From the NCBI GenBank assembly GCA_025558075.1, contig JAHLKF010000012.1, positions 248,001-312,000 on the forward strand: a stretch of 64,000 bases of DNA. Direction: 5' to 3'. The notes under the pieces were generated by a model that was given only the letters and a program-made list of their open reading frames with translations, ran no database searches and was not told where the DNA came from. This document shows, piece after piece, positions 10,628 through 22,484 of the stretch; position 1 is the first letter of the stretch, and every line of letters starts with the position of its first letter. The position numbers and the translations under genes were made by a program. Origin of the DNA: Gaertneriomyces semiglobifer (lineage: Eukaryota; Chytridiomycota; Chytridiomycetes; Spizellomycetales; Spizellomycetaceae).

Positions 10628-11618
10628 AGACATAAAATTGCGGAAGAAAAGCTAGGGTGCTAGTGGCAAAGCTATGTAAACGCCACCCAAGCAAAAAGAT
10701 TTAAGAGTTGGTCCTGCCAGGTTTTGCAACTGCAATTGCTTCAGAAGCCATCAAGATAATCATTGCGCCGTGTAGTTGTTTGGGCGCATATATCATGCTC
10801 TTGGTAGCGTCATCGGTTTGCGTACATTGGTTTAGCATTAAATTATCAAGCATCTGCATTTGGTGGGATTGCTGGACGGTGTTGCGTCCGCGTCAAGTTG
10901 TAAATGGATGGTAGACATAGAGCACAAACTTAAAAAAAATGTAGAGTAAATAGCACTTCATGGATGAAAGCATTAAAGTAAAAGATCGAAATGTAGAGGA
11001 AAGAGCACAAGCTGGATCAAAAATTGATCCTGACGTAGATGCAGGTATTAGCATCTCTACGAAGATTCTACACCGACGTACCACGTACGTCTACAGACGC
11101 AGAGCACGCCAGCTCCGCAATGCTGCCGACAGAATCTACCACGCAGTACCACGCTGGCTGCCTTCATCAACAGATTTCGCGTCGAACTATTAGCAGCTGC
11201 CTCATTCAAGTGGCATGCCCCGGCCGTCTGCGAAATTTCTTGCAATTGGGCGTTCTGACACGCTGTCGGAGATTGCACCGTGTGATGGCACAGTCACATA
11301 CACAACGGCACAGTCATGTATGCGGAAGAAGAAGCTGGGAAGCAGAAGTTGGCGGCGTGACGAACAAGTGGGGAGCGCCACTAGATACAATAGAACATTG
11401 CAAAAGAAGATGCCACCTCTTCCGCCGCGGTCCATACGAGCGATTCTCGGCTGGGGCGCCACTATGTATGGCCTGTCCGCGGGGAGCGACTATTTACACA
11501 ACTGTGGCCAGCAAGGGCCCTCCACAAACTTTTTTCCATGACAATTGAATCTAGCTGAACCAGGTACATCCACTCACTAACGTAGTGCCATCAGAAAAAA
11601 GCATAGAGCAACGGATTG
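10628..11618. other. Intergenic region upstream of the DUF3712 gene; two GGCACAGTCA motifs
   Basis: No gene seen; open frames here overlap and have no domain. GGCACAGTCA occurs at 11287 and again at 11307, about 310-330 nt before the downstream ATG. The same string forms an array upstream of BUB1. Confidence 0.4.
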
Positions 11619-14600
11619 ATGGTATTGAGCTATTACACCAGTGATGTAGAGAATGACCAACCACGACAGATGAACGCCTCTAACGTGGAGCCAAAGTCGG
11701 AATGGTTGGGGCGATCAAAACCCCAACGACGACGCTATTGTAATGGTCGTCTTTCGAGATGCCAGTTCATCACTGCCATTTGCTTGGGGACTTTCTTTGC
11801 TCTTATGGGGATCACGTTTTTATTGGTGTATCTTGTCATTGGGCCGAACATCATCAAAGGCACATTTGCGACGGCAGAGTTTGGAGGTGGAGGGAAAGAA
11901 CTTCAGCTTGAGTTACTCAATCTCAAACAGTTTACGGATGCAGGAGTGGATTTGCAAGTAAAGGCGGGTGTTACGAACACCAAATTGCCAAAGTCATTCC
12001 TCTTCGGTGGACTGGAGCCAGCAACGTTTAATGTAAGCGACGAGAGCGGAAAGTTGATACAAATTGTTCTCTCGGATGGAGTTACGATCAACGGGAAGGA
12101 GGACCTCAAGTTCAGTCAGGTATGCGATGGATGCCCTTCAGGTTTTCTCACAGGACAGGTTTTGCTAACAGGCGCCAATGATAGGAAACCCTATCCGTGA
12201 ACTTCCCGCAGCCGGATGCTACCAAGAACCTAATAGGTTCGGTCCTGGGCGGCCTCGGCAACTCAAACTCTACGTCGGCCCCTTCAGAGAAGACGTTCGT
12301 TATTACCGGAACTGCGTCCATCAATATAATGGGGCTCGTCTTCAAAAATCTCGATCTGCGGCGAGAGCAGAAGGTTGATATCGTCGCGGTTTCGAAAATG
12401 GTTGACGGTATTCTGGGAAGTTCGAACTCCACAACCACGAATAGCCCTTCATCTGGTCCGTCGGCCACTTCCGTGGCGTCACTGATAAATCTTGCAGGAA
12501 GCTTACAAAAGAGAGATACTACCGGGTCAGGGATATCCCTCAATGATCTAGCCGTGCAGGTGACATCCCAGCAGATCAGTGCAAGCACATCTGGAGCCTT
12601 TGGTGGGCAACAGCCGATTCGACTCGCCCTGGATTCATTGTCTCTTACTGCGCGGCTGGCGTCCATACCATTGGCTGAGATCTCATTGGCCAACGTTACG
12701 GTGGATAATACGTTCCAGGTGGCTCTAGGCATCGTCCCACTAATGCCGACAGATCCCACGGCTTTGGGTGCTGCAGTGGAGCGTGTTCTAAAGGGCGATC
12801 TTACTGGAATCAAAGCGGGAATAGGAAACTTGACGCTACGAGATGCGAATGGCAAGAGTGTGGGCTGGTTGAATACTGTACTAGCTGGAGTGGATATTGA
12901 AAGGGATCTCAGCTCCCTGCAATCTGGTTTGATGACCCTTTCAACGTTGGGCGGAGGGGGATCCGGTTCCGCTTCAAGTCTCACCGAACAGTTTAAGCTC
13001 AACAACTTGGATGTGGATGCGAATAGCAATAACACTCTGACAATTCGCCCAAAAATATCCTTAAAAGCTCCATTTCCTGCCAAGGTCGACATACAACCAA
13101 TTACGATTCAACTTCAAAGCCCGGAGGATAAAACCGCATTCGTCGCCGTTGCGCTGCCAGCGATTAACTTGGACTCCACACAAAACGACCAGGTTGACTT
13201 GGACCTGGGAGTCAGCATCACCTTTGATAACAGTCCAGTTGCACAAACAGCGATTTCTGGAATAGCACAAAAGTTTGTTAATGGGTTGGATAGCGCGATC
13301 AGGATTGGCGGCATTACGATCGGTGACAAAACTCCTACCGCACAGTCGGTAAACAGTCTCACCACATTGCTGGCGTTCACAGTGCCACTGCAACTTGCTA
13401 AATCGGCAACGACCCTCAATGAGGGTAATTCGACTGATGCTGCAGGCGTCGGGAGTGAATCCATCATTAGCTCATTCAACCTGGGCAACGCATCGTTCGC
13501 GTTGACAGAGACCGGCTTCAACCTGGGAGCATTCACGAGCCTCAACCTGACTCTCCCTGTGCGCGTTAATTTACCGTTTGCAGCTTTGCGAGTTGGTGTT
13601 GATGAGAAAGATTTGGCGGGATTCCAGATGGATAACTTTACCCTTGCCCAAGGTTTTCAAGATGTGGTCTTGGCCCTCAATGGAAAGCTATCTAACGATC
13701 CGGAAACCGGCAACAAGCTGAACTCGATCTTCTCTGAGATATTTGCTGAAAGCGATACCGGTAATCAAACCACATCCAAGCTCGTCTTTCAAGGATTTCA
13801 GTTCGGCAGAAGCTCAGCGGAAGCAGTGACCCTTTTCGATAAGCTAAACGTAGCGATTCCAACGAGCCTTGTGAAGCCGTTTGTCGCTGGTATTCGCGGG
13901 AACGCTGGCAGCAGTTCGCCGAGTCCTTCCAATTCACCCTTTGGCAGCATCTCGATATCGTCAATCAACCCCAAGCTCAATTCGGCGTCGCTCACAACCA
14001 CTGGTAGTGGCATTAACGTTGCGTCCAATGCTGGATTCACTGTGCCTTTACCCCTATCAGTCTCGGCACCTTTCCTCGGTGTGGATGTGCTCGCTCAAAA
14101 TGCCCGCGCCATCTCGTTGAACATTGAAGGGATCAGATTCACTCCAGGGACCAACAACATTGACATTGCGGTTGCGACAACTTTTAGCAACGAAGAGGGT
14201 GCTGCGACTGCCATGTCCGACGTGGTCTCCACTGTTCTAGGCCAATCGAACAACGGCAAGTTAACCGTTTCAGGCTTTAGGTTCGGATCCAGTGCCCAGA
14301 ACGTCAATTCAGTTTTTGGCGGCCTCCGCATTGACCTCCCGATTTCGGCGTTGGCTTCGGGCACTGCTCAAGCTCCTGGAACTGGCACTGGTTTCGACAT
14401 AAAAACTGTGTTCCCGAATGTGACACTTGACGTGAACACTCTAAAGCCTCAAATCCAGTCGTTGGACATCTCGGCTCTCGCGAATGGCTTTTCGATTGGT
14501 CCCGTTCTTACGGTGAACAACCCTCTTCCTGTGGCATTCACGATGCCTTTTGCATCCGTCTCCCTGCTGTCAGGGGACGCGCAATTGACTACCGCATCTC

Positions 14601-17600
14601 TCAAAGGACTCCAATTTGTTCCTGGGGCCAACACTATTCCGCTGACCGTAGCCGCGGGCTTCGGACTTGAACCGGCCGTTGCGGATGCATTTGCGGGGCT
14701 ATTCGATGCTTTCACCAACAATAAGACATTGCGGAAGATGAGCATCACAGGTATCAAGTTTGGCGCGTCCGAGACGGATAATATAGCCATTTTACAGAGA
14801 GTTACTGTGGACTTGCCAGTGGACGTGCTGCAAAGGGCGACAGGTGGAGGCACGGGAGGGTTAAGCTTGGAAACCGTCTTCCCTCCCTTGAAGAACATAT
14901 CGTTGGCATCGTTGGCGCCTACACTTCGCAATGCTGATGTGAGCACTACGGACGCAGGCATTCAAGTGGGAGTCCGCGTGGGAGTTGACAATTCTTTACC
15001 AGTGACCGTCAATCTAGGACACTTGGGAGCAGATATTTCCTTGGCACAGTCGAAATTCACAACGCTTGCGCTGTCGAACATGGTGCTGCAGCGAGGTCCG
15101 ATAGAAATCGCACCGACGGTGAGCTTAGCGTTTGGGCGAGACGAGGCACTGGCTGCAGAAGTGAATAAGGTCATCCAAGCCGTTACAGCTGGGACAGGAG
15201 GGAATGTCCAAGTGAACGTTGCCGGAGTCACATTCGGAGCCGACGCACAGAATCCTGTCACGGCATTTTCCAAAATCAACCTTCCTCTCGCGTTGCCATT
15301 GCCAACGGGATCTTCAGGAGCGTCAGGCTTACCAATCGCCATTGCAACAAATGGAACATTTGCCCTTCAGAAACTTGAGCGTGTTGAGCTCCGTACGACC
15401 GACCAAGGCATTGCAGCAGGACTTGGGGCTTCCATCAATAACCCGTTCCCAGTGTCTGTTAACTTGGGATTCATTTCAGTCGGCGTGAGTACCCCAGGTG
15501 GCGATACTATTTCGCAAGTATCGTTGACCAATACGACGGTCGGACAAGGCGTGGGACCTTTGGCGCTGGCGATCAATGCTGCGTTAGGCCAAGGTGCAAA
15601 CGTGGCGCAAGGTGTGGCGGCGTTGGTCAAAGACATCACGAGCAAGCAGCCGTCATCTGTCCGGGTAAACCAAGTTTCTTTTGGTGCTTCACAAGCGACG
15701 GCATTCAACTTTCTCTCCGGCATCGATCTTCCCGTACCTATTGCCCTTCCCGGCAGCGGCGGGAATGCCACGTCGGCAGGCCTCCCGTCATTTGATGGTC
15801 TTGCTCCAAAACTTGCAAGTTTAGATGTCCGTACCACTGCAGATGGAATTGCAGCCACGATCGAAGCTACGATCGGGGACTTACCTATCCCAATCAACAT
15901 CGACCTCGGGTTTGCTGCCGTCGATTTGCAGTTGGAAGCGACCAAGCTGACGACTCTCTCGGTTGAGCGCATCGGTGTCACCAACGGCAATGCCATCAAT
16001 GTTCCTGTCAACTTGCAGATGCTACCCATGAGTAACCAACTTCCTGCCATTGTGGCAGGTATCGCGAATCCCCTACTTGCGAAACAGCCTTTGCCAAAGG
16101 CCGTGAATGTTGGTGCTGCTAAGATTTTATTCGGGCCTTCACGGGAGAAAACTTTTGACCTTTTGAGCCTAGTGGATTTCTCGACAGCGATTGCACCAGA
16201 AACCATCGCCGGTATTATAAGCCAGGGTGCGCCCAGCGGTAATGGCACAGCTGGTGCTGGCGGCCTAGCTCTTACAAGTGCGAAGCTGGCCACAACGGCA
16301 ACGGGATTTGCGGCAGCTGCAACAGCACAACTTCCACTGCAGAAGATGAGCGCATTACTCGGCTCTGCTTCTGCATCCATTTTACTGGATGACACCGCTC
16401 TCTCTACCCTTCAAATTGGAAAGACCCAAGTAGATAATACCGGCGTAGCGAGCACTGCCGTTGACATTGTTTTGGATCAAAGCCAAGGGGCTCAAGATAA
16501 AGTTGGACAGATCGTCAATCCTTTGATCGCGTCTCTCCTCGGTGGGGGAAATGCAACTGTTAACTCCGTTGCCAAAGTCACTGGAATCACGTTTGGTGGT
16601 GAAGGAGCCGCTGCCAACCCGCTGTTGAGTCAGGTGGTCTTTGCCATGCCTTTGGCACAGTTGGTTGCAGGTGCCGGTGGAAGTCCCGCAAATCCACCCA
16701 ACCCTGGCGGTACACCGTCCTCCCCTTTACCGCTCAACGCATCGATTGCACTTGACCTGGTTCCAACTGGCATTCAGGGCACAGTTAGTGTTCAACCTCT
16801 ATCCAACCTTCCTATTGAACTGGACATCGGGGATTTCAAAGCCGCGCTCGACTTTGGCGGAGAGAAGTTCTGCGACGTCAATGTGAACAATATCCGGTTT
16901 GCGCCAGCCAGGAAGGGAGAGGTTGCCATTGACGTGCAATTAGCAGTCAAGCCAAACATCTATCCTAAATTGGTTACCGACCTATTGGCCAAAAAGGCGA
17001 ACATCATCAATGTGGGAAGCCTAAGTGTTGGACAACCCGCTTCGCCTTTGTCTATCCTTTCTGCAATCAAAGCTCCTGTGAGAGTCCTAGGCAACGGTCT
17101 TCCGCCTCCCAACATCGACATCATTCCACCTTCTGCTACGTTCAATCTCAACATCCCAGTTCCACTCACGTTTAACATGGGCGCCGCAAAAGTCGACGCT
17201 ATGCTCGGCAAGTCCAGGGCTGCCACCATCAACGTGAAAAGTCTTAATTTATCTCCGGGTCCAAATGAAGTCAAGGCAGGTATCGACATCAGTCTTCTTG
17301 GCGGCATCACTGGTCTACCTCAAATCCTGTTGGGTGGGAAAATTGGTGGAGCGAATCTCGACATACAAGGTCCACGAGGAGCGGTTACCTGGATCAACCA
17401 AAGCTTTCAGAATCAGCTTATCGAGATTGGTGGGCTGCTCGGCAGTAAAAATCTCGCCAGCGGGTTTGTTGCGAATACGAATCATACGGATGTGATCAAG
17501 ATGTTCAATTGGGGTGCGACCACCAGAGCCCAGTTGGAGGCCGCCCAAGATGATCCGATTCGACTGGCCGAGCTCTTAGGGCTGCCGCTTCCGACTGCTA

Positions 17601-17635
17601 TCGGCCGTTCTCCTTCTCCTGCATCTGCCGCCTAA
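11619..17635 (+). CDS. Giant DUF3712-repeat type II membrane protein (1983 aa)
   Basis: Exons 11619-12119 and 12185-17635; the intron 12120-12184 (65 nt) has branch-like GCTAAC and joins in phase 0. The N-terminus is basic (RRRYCNGR), followed by one membrane helix (about residues 51-75, ending LLVYLVIG). The remaining roughly 1900 residues are predicted outside the cytosol. They consist of about seven tandem beta-rich units of 150-160 residues, each ending in an F-G-x-S/A motif. The motifs are encoded near 13802, 14282, 14760, 15234, 15679, 16132 and 16592, each followed by a hydrophobic LP-containing strand. This matches fungal DUF3712 (LEA2-like) proteins, some of which (Tag1-like) sit on the vacuole membrane. 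Function is not established here; lipid binding or vacuolar surface roles are possibilities from the LEA2 fold. The first ATG at 11619 was preferred over an in-frame TTG at 11616. Confidence 0.85.
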
Positions 17636-17841
17636 TAGGCTTTTTTGGTCAAAAGTTGTACATAGTTGGATATATTGAGTTTTGGAAATGTATATAGTTG
17701 GCATGTAGTGCAACAAACATCTATAGTGTATATAGTTAGTTCTTGTCTGTGGGCCCACCATATTAAATGGCTTGTAAAGGTTCCGAATACCACTTCTGTG
17801 ACGATGTCCACAGTTAAATGTGGTGAACACTACGTCCAAAG

Positions 17842-17870
17842 GAAAGCTTGTCAAGTGACACCAAAAAGAA
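17842..17870 (-). repeat. 29-bp 3' flank shared with the tRNA-Phe at 58565
   Basis: These 29 bases are identical to 58535-58563, and both sit one base short of the 3' end of a tRNA-Phe copy. They include the T-rich Pol III terminator (on the tRNA strand TTCTTTTTGG). The other tRNA-Phe copies share only a few T-rich bases here. Confidence 0.8.
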
Positions 17871-17871
17871 A

Positions 17872-17944
17872 TGCTCCCTCCGTGGATTGAACACGGGACC
17901 TTTAGATCTTCAGTCTAACGCTCTCCCAACTGAGCTAAGGAAGC
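17872..17944 (-). tRNA. tRNA-Phe (anticodon GAA), copy 3
   Basis: Identical to the other five copies. It lies 236 nt downstream of the DUF3712 gene, opposite in orientation. Its 3' flank (17842-17870) is shared with the copy at 58565-58637. Confidence 0.96.
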
Positions 17945-18620
17945 AGCTTGAAAGTTGACCCTAGGCTACAAATAATAGTAGTCACATTTCTCATTGTACA
18001 ATAAGTCATGAGTTTGCCATTTGCTCCGACTTTAGCATCGTGTAGTTTTGCATCTGATCACAGACAGCGCACGTTCAACGATCAACGTTGTTGCAACACC
18101 GCAAACCAAGCCCAATCGGACGAGTCGAGACAGTTGCACGCCGGTGGCGTTGAGTTCCCGATGGACGGAATGCGCCATGTTGATCGCGGACGCGTGCGCG
18201 CTGGCTGCACTGCTTGCAAGCAAACGATGGAGGCAGCGCCAGATCCTGTCCGAGTTGGGATGTGGCAGGTGCTGGGGGCTCGGCATCCAATGGATACAAG
18301 GAAGATTATTCCATATCAAATTACATGCAGAAGGTGCCGGGGCTGATTCTGGCGCAAGCACGGCCTGGTGGCACCAGCCAGTCGCAGCTAGTCATGATGT
18401 ACGCACATCATCATCATCGTGACATTAGGCCGGACGGACGCAGAACGCAAAAGGAGGAGGATGCCACAGGCTGGTGGCGGTGGCCCACTTTCTGGAGCCT
18501 ATAAAAACAGGACATCCCCAGCGAGATTCCTCAACGCAGTCACAGGACCTTGATCTTGATTATATACCCGAGCCTTCTTCCACTTTCGTTTCACCAACTT
18601 ATATTTAAAACTACCATATC
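17945..18620. other. Promoter region of the DM9 lectin gene, with TATA box at 18500-18506
   Basis: TATAAAA at 18500-18506 lies about 115 nt before the ATG at 18621. A minus-strand frame of 109 codons (18032-18361) exists but has no recognisable feature. No gene supported. Confidence 0.5.
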
Positions 18621-19778
18621 ATGACTCAAAACTGGGAACCCGGACTTGCCTACTCGTCTGGCGACGTCGTCCACTACTGTGGTAGCGACTACCGCATTAT
18701 CCAGCCTCACACCTCTCAAGGTGACTGGACTCCTGATCGTACACCCGCATTGTGGGGCAAGATCCCTGGCGGCCACAAGCAGCAGGACTCTCACCAACAC
18801 GGAGGATGCCAGCCGCAAAACGGCGGATACCAGCAGGCACCTCAGCACTGTCCTCCTGGACAACAACAACAAGGAGGCTACCAGCAATCTCCTCTGCACT
18901 GTCCTCCAGGACAGCAGCAACAAGGGGGTTACCAGCAATCTCCTCAAAACCAACAACAGCCGCAATACGGTGGTATGGTCGGTTCAGTGGGTAGCCAACC
19001 TCACTACGGCAATCAGCCTTCCAACAATACCGGTGGATACGGCTCAATCCCACCTGTGGTCCCTCCCCCGGACGAAACTGACGACCCTCGCAAGAAAAAG
19101 AAGTTTGATATCGCTGGCTTCTCCATTGATGAGGACAAACTCAAAATTGGTGGAGGCATTATTGGAACTGCCGCAGCCATTGGTATCGGTGCTTTCGCTT
19201 ACGACAAATACCAGGATTCAAAGGAAGCTTCAACTCAACAACAATGGAGTGAGAGTAACTGGCTCCAGGATGCACAGCTCCGTCAAGGCCAGTATTTGGA
19301 AGCCGTCAAAAACAACACTTCGCTCCCTCCCGTTACTTGGGTGTTGACGGAAGCAGGAAAGATTCCTGCTGGTGCCATTGTAGGAGGACACGAAGCGGAC
19401 AACACTCCGCTCTATATCGGCCGTGCATTCCAAGGAAACGGTGTGCACATTGGCAAGGTGGCAGCCAAGTGGAACGAGGGCTGTATGATTCCGTGGGGTG
19501 GAAAGGAAGTTGCCAAGAAACAATTCGAGATTCTCCTGGGATACGAAAATGCTGTTAAGTGGGTCGATATTCAGGGCTCCTGCAAAGTAGATCGGCTGAA
19601 CGCCAAGCCCGTCGAAGGTGGTCGCGAAGCAGATGGTACGCCTCTATACGTGGCCCAGGCCATGGTCAAAGGAGGAGTCATCGTCGGCAAGGCCAGCGAG
19701 AACCTTAGTGGTGCAATGATACCTTATGGAGGCGATGAGAGGAAGGAAAAGTCCTACCGTGTACTTTGCTACCGTTAA
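18621..19778 (+). CDS. CBM5/12 chitin-binding - Q-rich - DM9 lectin-like protein (385 aa)
   Basis: Single exon with a strong TATA box 115 nt upstream. Residues 4-48 form a CBM5/12 module (NW..GLAYSSGDVVHY..SDYRII..H, then TPALW). Residues 60-145 are Gly/Gln/Tyr/Pro-rich with about 20-residue repeats built on GGYQQSP.HCPPGQQQQ. Residues 158-200 contain a lysine patch and a glycine-rich hydrophobic stretch (GGGIIGTAAAIGIGAFAY) like a glycine zipper. Residues 238-307 and 313-384 are two DM9 repeats (IPAGAIVGG...TPLYIGRA...MIPWGG and the matching second copy). DM9 proteins in animals bind mannose, and CBM5/12 binds chitin. No N-terminal signal peptide is visible, so secretion would be unconventional, or the protein acts inside the cell. 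A role in sugar or cell-wall recognition is inferred. Confidence 0.88.
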   Translation: MTQNWEPGLAYSSGDVVHYCGSDYRIIQPHTSQGDWTPDRTPALWGKIPGGHKQQDSHQHGGCQPQNGGYQQAPQHCPPGQQQQGGYQQSPLHCPPGQQQQGGYQQSPQNQQQPQYGGMVGSVGSQPHYGNQPSNNTGGYGSIPPVVPPPDETDDPRKKKKFDIAGFSIDEDKLKIGGGIIGTAAAIGIGAFAYDKYQDSKEASTQQQWSESNWLQDAQLRQGQYLEAVKNNTSLPPVTWVLTEAGKIPAGAIVGGHEADNTPLYIGRAFQGNGVHIGKVAAKWNEGCMIPWGGKEVAKKQFEILLGYENAVKWVDIQGSCKVDRLNAKPVEGGREADGTPLYVAQAMVKGGVIVGKASENLSGAMIPYGGDERKEKSYRVLCYR

Positions 19779-21116
19779 GCGCCGGCCCCAATGGCTGTTT
19801 CGACATTTGTTTTGGACTTTGAAGAATTATTCTGCCCTACGGCTTTCATTGGCGTATTCCCACCGATGCATCTTGTACATACACCGATTTGACCGAATAC
19901 ATGCTTTTCATTCTTGAGACGGGTTCTGGTGACTTTAGTTGGTGAATGCTAACAAGCGCAACTGGACCTTTGGCCTATTGATAACATAACGGCGCGCTAC
20001 ATAAGCAGTTGCGTAATCCCCGCCCAATTTAATGCCGACGCGTCATTTCGCGGGCGATCTGGGCACCTTACTCCGCGAGAACCATTCACCGACGCGACAT
20101 TTCCTCCCTTTCTCACTATTCCAGTTGACCGTTCAGCTTTCCTATAGTTCTCTGTCGAGGGAGGTGTACTGAATAGGACTACTTTGCCTATTCACAAACG
20201 TGTTGATTTCCCTACCCTGTCAGTCTGTCCGTTTCACAACGGCTCCGTTTGGTGGTGGTATTAGATGGGACAGAGCTGAGCGGAAGATTGGCTATCACAT
20301 ATATTTATTTCCTTATAGAGAGTGTTCTTCGTTGTAGAAATAGATCTTCGACCCACAGGCTGCAGTCGATCACATCATAGAGGAGCGTGCCCTGATACCA
20401 AGCTCTGGGTAAGTAACAATGTTTGTTGTGTTTGGAGCATCGCCGGAAATAGAGATGAATGGATATCTACTGTTGCCGATGCGTTGCCCTCAATGGCAAC
20501 GTAATCCTATTCACGACGCCTGCATAGTCTGGCAGATGAATACAAAACTGTTGTCGGATGAACGCAGCCATTGTCGCCTCCAGGAAACCTCTACCTTCGC
20601 TTTACTAATGGCATTCAAAGGCTGCTAGCTGCCCCGTATTTTAGGGCAAGAAACGGACCACTCGGTATTGTGCTATGAGGCGTGACCTAGAATCCACTCA
20701 TACCTTTGAATACGGATACGCATTAAAATCGTGGTCGAGACCAAGGAGGAACCAGAGGCATTCTGTCGACGGATTCGAATACCTTACCCCGCTGTTCCAA
20801 GGCGCAAGAATAGAGTAACCCCCTGAAAAATCGAAGGAAGGGCATACAGAAGCTTGCATTCACCGACACAGCGAAAGCACTGAACTACGCCAGTTACCGA
20901 ACGGCAAGCAATCACTGGACACTGAATCCAAATTCCGTAAACGGCAATACTCGCGGCAATCCGGTGAGGGCTTCGCACAGTCAAAGTATCAGCACAAGGT
21001 ACGCCCTATATTGAGCGCACACGGGATTCAGAATCATTCATACGGTGGTCATCGACGTACTTTCAATACTCGGTGGTGTCGAACTCGCGGCGTCCTAAAT
21101 ATAAGCCCCGTTCCAC
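19779..21116. other. Intergenic region, no gene seen
   Basis: About 1.3 kb between the lectin gene and the HMG-box gene. Only short frames without features. A TATATTTATTT run is at about 20298-20308. The last 30 nt before the ATG contain AAATATAAGCC, a possible weak core promoter element. Confidence 0.4.
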
Positions 21117-22484
21117 ATGATGCCAAACTCGCCGCCGTTTTATACCCACCCTCATCAATCAAGTACTTCATCCGCACTGCCTCCGTCGCCGCCGACCAAT
21201 TATCAATCCTACTATCCTGCACCCTACCCGCCATTTACGTATCCCTTACCGCCGCCGTCGTTAGGCGGCCAGGCGCGTTACGCGGCACCACTTCCTCCAC
21301 CTCCTCCAGGTGTCAGAGCACAAATCGGACCTAACGGGCATGTTATCTACGTGCCGGACGGGTATGTACCGTTGCTTTGTCCGGGAGAAGAGGGGTATAT
21401 TCCTCCAGGCTATGGCCCAAGAGACCAGTCGACTGGAGGAATGGAGGTCGGTTCGCCCGGAATGTTCAGCGATGCGCGACGAATGAGTGGTTTGCGTGTG
21501 AATACAAATGTGGGGCCGTATCCTGGTATGGGTAGCGCGCGAAGTATAGTGGACAGCGGACATCAAATTACACCAAATCGGCGTAGCCCTACCAAACTTT
21601 CTCATCGGAAGCAGTCTAATGCGAGTTCGACTGGCACGCCGACAAGCGCTGCTTCGGCGGCGCCCGCAAAACGGCCGGCGAACTCGTGGATTCTGTATCG
21701 ACAGGAGAAGCACCCTATCGTCCTATCACAACACGCCGGAATAACAAATAATGAGATTAGTAAGATTGTTGCAGAAATGTGGAAGAACGAACCGGAGGAA
21801 GTCAAGGCCGTATATAAAAACCGAGCGGAGGAAGAACGGAAACGGCATCGTTTAATGTTTCCGGATTACAAGTATGCTCCACGGAAAGGTAAAGTTAAGC
21901 GAAAGAAGAAGGATGAAGAACTTGCTGCATCTGCAGGGCCGTCATTATCTAAACAACAACAACCGCCACCGCCACAGCATCAACAGCAACAACAAATGCC
22001 TCGACAACTCCATCAACATCATGCACAACAACATAGCCACTCGTCCAGTATTTCCAGCCACTCCCAAGGATCGACTTCTCAACAGTCGTCTCGTCCTCAC
22101 TCGTCGTCCGGTCAATCTCAGTACTACCCAGGTCCATTACCACCGCGTATCGACATTGCCTCCCTTGCCAGTTCGAACTCCCAACATTCTCCGGCCAGCC
22201 ATTATTCCTCTTCCCCAAGCAAGTCTGCGTACCCGCACTCTGCATACGATGAAACAACGCGCTTTGGGTGGGGATTTGACGATGCACCTCATTACGTACA
22301 TCCGTCGCATCATGCGTCTATGAGTCCGTATGCTCGCGAACCGTTTAGTTTGCAGCCTGCTACGACCGCTCCCAGCAACCCGTCGGCGGTCGCGAACCCG
22401 GTTGGGTTAGACCTGTTTACAGGACAAGAATTTACTTTTGAAGCGCTAGGGTTCCCGCAGGGTGAGGGTGAGGAGAGCGCCTAA
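21117..22484 (+). CDS. MATA-type HMG-box transcription factor (455 aa)
   Basis: Intron-free gene. Residues 1-65 are Pro/Tyr/Ser-rich. Residues 184-255 are a single HMG box of the sequence-specific MATA/Ste11/Rox1 class: KRPANSWILYRQEKHP, then NNEISKIVAEMWKNEP, then YKNRAEEERKRH and MFPDYKYAPRK. A basic tail (KVKRKKKDEE) follows and probably serves nuclear import. Residues 280-350 are Gln/His/Ser-rich. The W, P and KRPxN positions needed for minor-groove DNA binding are present. In other fungi such proteins control mating type, sexual development or hypoxic repression. There is no partner pheromone, receptor or RNA helicase gene beside it, so assigning a sex locus would be premature. Confidence 0.88.
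   Translation: MMPNSPPFYTHPHQSSTSSALPPSPPTNYQSYYPAPYPPFTYPLPPPSLGGQARYAAPLPPPPPGVRAQIGPNGHVIYVPDGYVPLLCPGEEGYIPPGYGPRDQSTGGMEVGSPGMFSDARRMSGLRVNTNVGPYPGMGSARSIVDSGHQITPNRRSPTKLSHRKQSNASSTGTPTSAASAAPAKRPANSWILYRQEKHPIVLSQHAGITNNEISKIVAEMWKNEPEEVKAVYKNRAEEERKRHRLMFPDYKYAPRKGKVKRKKKDEELAASAGPSLSKQQQPPPPQHQQQQQMPRQLHQHHAQQHSHSSSISSHSQGSTSQQSSRPHSSSGQSQYYPGPLPPRIDIASLASSNSQHSPASHYSSSPSKSAYPHSAYDETTRFGWGFDDAPHYVHPSHHASMSPYAREPFSLQPATTAPSNPSAVANPVGLDLFTGQEFTFEALGFPQGEGEESA

Noticed and set aside
11039..11548. 169-codon plus-strand frame before the DUF3712 gene
   Set aside because: No features; overlapped by frames on both strands.
12120..12211. A 92-nt version of the DUF3712 intron ending at CCCGCAG
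   Set aside because: Also in frame, but the acceptor at 12184 follows the GCTAAC branch site at a normal distance and gives a typical 65-nt intron.
12148..13092. Long minus-strand frame (314 codons) inside the DUF3712 gene
   Set aside because: Antisense shadow of a repeat-coding exon; no domain, start context or splice signals.
15367..16395. Long minus-strand frame (342 codons) inside the DUF3712 gene
   Set aside because: Same reason: the sense frame shows the repeating motif and this frame does not.
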